DNA of 64,000 nucleotides, taken from contig CAYURQ010000003.1 of NCBI GenBank assembly GCA_964447315.1, forward strand, positions 1-64,000, read 5' to 3'. The DNA comes from MWBV01 sp964447315. Lineage in GTDB: Archaea > Nanobdellota > Nanobdellia > Pacearchaeales > GW2011-AR1. The translations under genes were made by a program, and so were the position numbers. Each line of letters starts with the position of its first letter. The first letter of the stretch is position 1. The notes below the pieces were generated by a model. It made no database searches, was not told where the DNA came from, and saw nothing but the letters and a program-made list of their open reading frames with translations. Shown here piece by piece: positions 60,045 through 64,000 of this stretch.

Positions 60045-63000
60045 TAAATAAAGGAAAAAATATTTTTAATTTTGTTTTATTGTTTTTAATTTTGTTTTTA
60101 ATAATTGGAGTGGTTAGTGCTTATAGTTCTTCTTGGATGGGATATAAATATAATGACATTGCTGGAACAGGAAGTTTTATGCAAAATAGTTTAAGATTTG
60201 ACAAATCAATGTGTGAACAGGGTAGTGATTTTATTTTACAGATTGCTCCTTTTGGATGTGAGCCAGCTGTTGTTAGAAGTGATTTATTAGAGGAAAATGA
60301 TGTTCCTGTTTTTTGTCAAATTGCTGGAACTAAAATAAATCCTTTAATTGATGTTGAAGCAATTAAAACAATGACTATTTCTGGAAAGCATACTGGTGGT
60401 GTGAAAGGATTTGCTTATCATCCTTCTCAAGCTGCTTTAGGATTATTTCCAGATGGAACTATTGAAAATCCTGTTTTAGAAAATTTAGGATATGTTGTTG
60501 TAATTCTTAAAAGAAATCCAAATGAATCTGCAATGCCTGATTATGTTGAGGGTAATTTAACAGCTAGAATAAGATATGATATTGATAAAACTTTTGGTGT
60601 TGGAAGAGCAGAATATTATTTGCCTGTTATGTCAGAAGCTGAATGGAAAGATTCTTTCTTAGGATATGGTTTTTGGAATGGAAGGGGATTTTTAAGAGCA
60701 GATTATGTTGAAGGGGATAAAGCAAGAGTTTCAATTTATTCTGGTTCTCAAGTTAATACAGGAAGTTTTTCAGGAATTAAAGATTATTCTCAATTAGGTT
60801 TTACAAGTCATGTTCTTAAAGTAGGAGAGAAAAGCAATGAAATTTTCTTACCTGGTTTTGATCCTTGTAGAGCTTCTTTAAGTTTAAGATTAAATTCACT
60901 AGAAGATCCAGATACAAGAGCAAGAATAACAGTTAATTCAGAAATTGTTGAAATTGGTCAAAATCAAGATTTCTTGGAAAATAAATGTGAAGTTTTAAAA
61001 ATTGCAAAAAGAGGACTTTATCAGTCTGTTGAAATTAGTTGTTTGGAAGATGATGGAAAAAGAGATATATTTACATTAAGTATTTCCCCGAGAGTTGAAT
61101 TAGAGATTTCAGATTCTAATGATGTTTCTAAAAAAGAAACCCATGAATATGAAATAGGTGATTATTTATTTGAAGATAAAAGTGATTTAAGTAATATTAA
61201 ACATATTTATTTAGGATATGTTGGAAGTGTATCTCAGTCAAAGGATATTCAAGACATGTTTGTTGTTTTAATATCTTCTCCTGATTTGAAAACTAAATTA
61301 GATTCAGCTCAATTAGATTCTGTTACTAATTATGTTAAATATAGAAAGGCAGAAGCTAATACTGGAGATGATTTTTTAGATAAAGCAATACAAGGTTTAG
61401 GAGCTGCAACATCTCAAGTTGTTGAAGCAGGTTATTATCTTTTTGAAGGAGAGGATTTTAAAGTAATTCCATTTCAAAAAAATGGTTTTGAGCATGATGA
61501 ACTATATAGAGGAAAAATAATTAAAATTAAGGGATTTGCAAAAAATAGTGCTTATAATCCTGAGTATACTTTAAGTGGAGAAAAAGAATATGAAAAAGCA
61601 ATGCAAGATTTTAACTTAGTTGCTGATTCTTATGGTGATGCAAAATCTAGTGAAAATGATTTAGAAACTTATGGTGAAAAGGCACTTTTTCAAGCAATAA
61701 AAACTTCAGTTAGGGCTGGAAAAAATTTAGATACTTCTGATTTATGTGTAAAGTTCAAACAATTATATCCTTTTTCTTTGAAAAATTATGAATTAAAGAA
61801 TTATTGTGATAATAGTTATTTGGCCTCTAGTTCTGGTTTTCATACAAAAGAAGTTTTAGTTAATGGAAATTTAAGGCAACTTTCTTTTGATAAAATTATT
61901 GAACCTTCGTATCAAGAATATGGTATTGAAGTATTAGTAACTGGGCCTAGTGGTTCACAAACTTATAGACTTCCTAAATCTAGTAGAATTTCTTTAAATG
62001 AAGTTAGGGGTGATGCTGTTAGTTTAGCTAGTGAAGAATATTTTACATTAGAGGATTTAGAAAAAGATTATGCTGAAATAAGAGTTAGATTTGCTGAAAG
62101 TGTAACTGAAGTAAGTTTTGATGAGCAAAATGTTCGGCTTTATTTTAATCAGCCTCAAAGAGTTGGTGCATTTGAATTTTTAATTAAAGAAATTAATTTG
62201 CAAAAAGTTGCGAGAGTTAGTGTTGAACCTTCTTTTAATAATCAATTTTCTAATTCAACATTTCCTTTTAAGATTGGAATTGAAAAAAGAGCAATTCAAT
62301 TAACTCCTGAAAAGATTAATAAAAAAATTAATAGATTAGATAAATCTATAGAAGGTTTACAAGGTAAAGTTGATTTTTTAGGTCAGACAGTTGAATGGGG
62401 AAACAAAGCTTGTTTAGGAACAGGAGCTGCTTTAACTCTTAAAAATTTGATTAAGAATTTTAATGGAGACTCAATTGCAAGAAATATGATTATGACAGGA
62501 GATGGAGGGTATAATGAAATATGTGAAAAAGCAGTTATTAGAGAAGAATATGAAAGTATTGATCAGTGTTTCTTAGCAAAATCAAATGAAATTGATAGAA
62601 AAGTAAAGCAATATTCAGAGGTTATTAATGAGCAAAATAATTATATTAGTAAATTAAAAGATGATTCAAAAGAAACAAGTGGGACTGGAAATATTTTTGA
62701 GCAAGGAATTATTAACAATGAAGAAGTTGTTTCAGCATATTTGAAAAATGAATTAACTTATGAACAATTACAATCAACTCTTAATGAAATTGGTTATGTT
62801 GAAGATGGATTTTTTTACTTGAGTAAGAATCAAGATGGAACTTTTGATAAAGAAAATGGAGGAATTAATTTAAATGAAATAAAAGCCACATTAGAAAAAG
62901 GTGAAGGATATTTCAGTGAAGGAACCCTTTCTTTAGATGATTTAAGAGATATTGAACTTTATAGAACAATTCTTCAACAAAATGCAGATGATCCAAATAT

Positions 63001-64000
63001 TGAAGTGGATGAAATGGCTAAAAAAGAATTATATGATGTTCTTTTTGATGTTAATTTAAATACAAAGCAATCAAAGAAGAGAAATACTCTAGCAGATAAT
63101 CTTGGAATTGATCCAAGCTTGCTTGGATATATGGAAACTAAAGATCCTGAAAAAATAAAAAAATATAATTATTTAGGTTTAAAGGCTGGAGGATTGGGAT
63201 TGGAATTAAAAGATGTAGATGGTAAAACTTCTTTAGATACAAATTCTCCTTTATATGCATTTAGAACAAATGAGGATAAAGAATATATTCTTGTTTTAAA
63301 TGATGCTGGAGATGGTAAAAATCTTCCTATAAAAACTTATGATTCTGATAATGATCCTTCAACAGATAACTCTATTTATCTTTATTCTTCAAGTGGAGAA
63401 TTAATTAAAAAGGATGATTCTAGATATGAGGATTTTCTTGATGATTTTTCAGATGGGGTTACTTTTGTTGTTTATGATGAAGCTTCTTATCATAATAGAT
63501 ATTTAAATCCAGAAGTAAGATATTTTGAGGATGCTCCTTATAAAGGATATCCTGCTGTTGTTCCTGTTGAAAGAGAAACTGGATGGTATGCTGCTACTAA
63601 ACCTGTTTTACCTGTTGGAGCTAATATTGCTTCTTATGATACTTCTGGAAGAGTAAGTAGTTTTTGGTTATGTAATGTTGGTGAAAATGGTCTTGAAAAT
63701 TATATTTCAGGAGATGATAATTGTCAAATGATTAATTTAAACACTGGAATGAGTTTTGATATGTTTTATGCATTAGGCATTGATAGAACAAAAGAATTAA
63801 TTAATAAAGCTGTTAGAAATATTGAACTTGCTCAAAGGGCTTATAAAAATGGAGTAAGAGCTGTAAGAATTGAAGGAGAAAAATATACTGTTGGAAGTCC
63901 TGCTGCTGCAACTCCAACTGTTCAATGTCAAGAATTTATGTCTCCTAAGGATTGTAATATTTTGTTTAATGTTTGTGATCCTTTTATTTGTCCTAGTTCA
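60041..64000 (+). CDS. Giant secreted protein, 5' part (3' end outside window)
   Basis: At least 1320 codons, open to the window edge. N-terminal signal sequence (NFVLLFLILFLIIGVVSAYS) without KK/KR-G site, so a Sec substrate. Exported Cys pairs appear early (MCEQGSDF...FGCEPAV...VFCQIAG) and late (WLCNVGE...DDNCQM; VQCQEFMSPKDCN; NVCDPFICP). A long helical region around 62300-62700 (DKSIEGLQGKVDFLG) and an EF-hand-like ...GYVEDGFFYLSKNQDGTFD are seen, the latter too weak to call. No known domain recognised. Coupled to the large pilin-like protein, suggesting a common extracellular complex. Confidence 0.82.
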   Translation, partial: MINKGKNIFNFVLLFLILFLIIGVVSAYSSSWMGYKYNDIAGTGSFMQNSLRFDKSMCEQGSDFILQIAPFGCEPAVVRSDLLEENDVPVFCQIAGTKINPLIDVEAIKTMTISGKHTGGVKGFAYHPSQAALGLFPDGTIENPVLENLGYVVVILKRNPNESAMPDYVEGNLTARIRYDIDKTFGVGRAEYYLPVMSEAEWKDSFLGYGFWNGRGFLRADYVEGDKARVSIYSGSQVNTGSFSGIKDYSQLGFTSHVLKVGEKSNEIFLPGFDPCRASLSLRLNSLEDPDTRARITVNSEIVEIGQNQDFLENKCEVLKIAKRGLYQSVEISCLEDDGKRDIFTLSISPRVELEISDSNDVSKKETHEYEIGDYLFEDKSDLSNIKHIYLGYVGSVSQSKDIQDMFVVLISSPDLKTKLDSAQLDSVTNYVKYRKAEANTGDDFLDKAIQGLGAATSQVVEAGYYLFEGEDFKVIPFQKNGFEHDELYRGKIIKIKGFAKNSAYNPEYTLSGEKEYEKAMQDFNLVADSYGDAKSSENDLETYGEKALFQAIKTSVRAGKNLDTSDLCVKFKQLYPFSLKNYELKNYCDNSYLASSSGFHTKEVLVNGNLRQLSFDKIIEPSYQEYGIEVLVTGPSGSQTYRLPKSSRISLNEVRGDAVSLASEEYFTLEDLEKDYAEIRVRFAESVTEVSFDEQNVRLYFNQPQRVGAFEFLIKEINLQKVARVSVEPSFNNQFSNSTFPFKIGIEKRAIQLTPEKINKKINRLDKSIEGLQGKVDFLGQTVEWGNKACLGTGAALTLKNLIKNFNGDSIARNMIMTGDGGYNEICEKAVIREEYESIDQCFLAKSNEIDRKVKQYSEVINEQNNYISKLKDDSKETSGTGNIFEQGIINNEEVVSAYLKNELTYEQLQSTLNEIGYVEDGFFYLSKNQDGTFDKENGGINLNEIKATLEKGEGYFSEGTLSLDDLRDIELYRTILQQNADDPNIEVDEMAKKELYDVLFDVNLNTKQSKKRNTLADNLGIDPSLLGYMETKDPEKIKKYNYLGLKAGGLGLELKDVDGKTSLDTNSPLYAFRTNEDKEYILVLNDAGDGKNLPIKTYDSDNDPSTDNSIYLYSSSGELIKKDDSRYEDFLDDFSDGVTFVVYDEASYHNRYLNPEVRYFEDAPYKGYPAVVPVERETGWYAATKPVLPVGANIASYDTSGRVSSFWLCNVGENGLENYISGDDNCQMINLNTGMSFDMFYALGIDRTKELINKAVRNIELAQRAYKNGVRAVRIEGEKYTVGSPAAATPTVQCQEFMSPKDCNILFNVCDPFICPSS

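Overview
The window is a strongly AT-rich, densely packed archaeal chromosome segment. The information-processing genes are archaeal/eukaryote-like: aIF2-alpha, Nop10, aEF-1beta, uL1, uL10, the P1 stalk protein, eL42, eS1, uS15, SRP54, FtsY, RadA, RPA, GINS, a RecJ/Cdc45-like nuclease, Hef and the KEOPS kinase Bud32. Small proteins, type IV pilin-like proteins with KK/KR-[A/G] leader peptidase sites, giant secreted proteins and a split Hef point to a DPANN archaeon, most likely of the Pacearchaeota/Woesearchaeota kind. That placement is inferred from gene content; no 16S rRNA gene is present.

Layout: 1-2.4 kb, 3' end of a cysteine-rich secreted protein with tandem repeats. 2.4-6.8 kb, an arginase-family enzyme, ThpR, and a minus-strand set holding the Hef helicase and nuclease (separated by one in-frame stop) and an M50-like membrane protein. 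6.9-21.5 kb, a type IV pilus/archaellum-like assembly locus: PRC-barrel protein, three paralogous multi-TM proteins, two coiled-coil proteins (one crossing a 100-N assembly gap inside a 45-bp repeat), a FlaI-like ATPase, a glycosyltransferase, a FlaJ/TadC-like platform, a run of about ten small pilin-like or single-TM ORFs, and a prepilin peptidase. 21.5-23.5 kb, a degenerate HIT protein, aEF-1beta and RPA. 23.5-32.9 kb, a giant LamG-repeat surface protein interrupted by one in-frame TGA, and a smaller membrane protein sharing its basic cytoplasmic tail. 32.9-39.6 kb, a KaiC-like ATPase, RadA, NDK, a surface protein and EndoQ. 39.6-49.8 kb, translation, replication and SRP genes, a tRNA-Gln and apgM. 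49.9-57.7 kb, the uL1-uL10-ORF-P1 operon, exonuclease-GINS, small membrane proteins, eS1, eL42, tRNA-Thr and tRNA-Val. 57.7-64 kb, a translationally coupled pilin-like protein and a giant secreted protein that runs off the right edge.

Two themes dominate. One is the cell surface: pilus assembly, pilin-like substrates, large N-x-S/T-rich secreted proteins, VKOR for disulfides, and SRP54/FtsY for targeting. The other is replication and repair: RPA, RadA, GINS, RecJ-like, Hef and EndoQ. Many first genes have a TATA element centred about 24-28 bp before the start codon, consistent with leaderless mRNAs; this was used to choose several starts. No CRISPR array, IS element, rRNA or origin was recognised. 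No gene-free stretch exceeds 300 bp; the longest (53185-53452 and 46729-46982) hold nothing I can identify.
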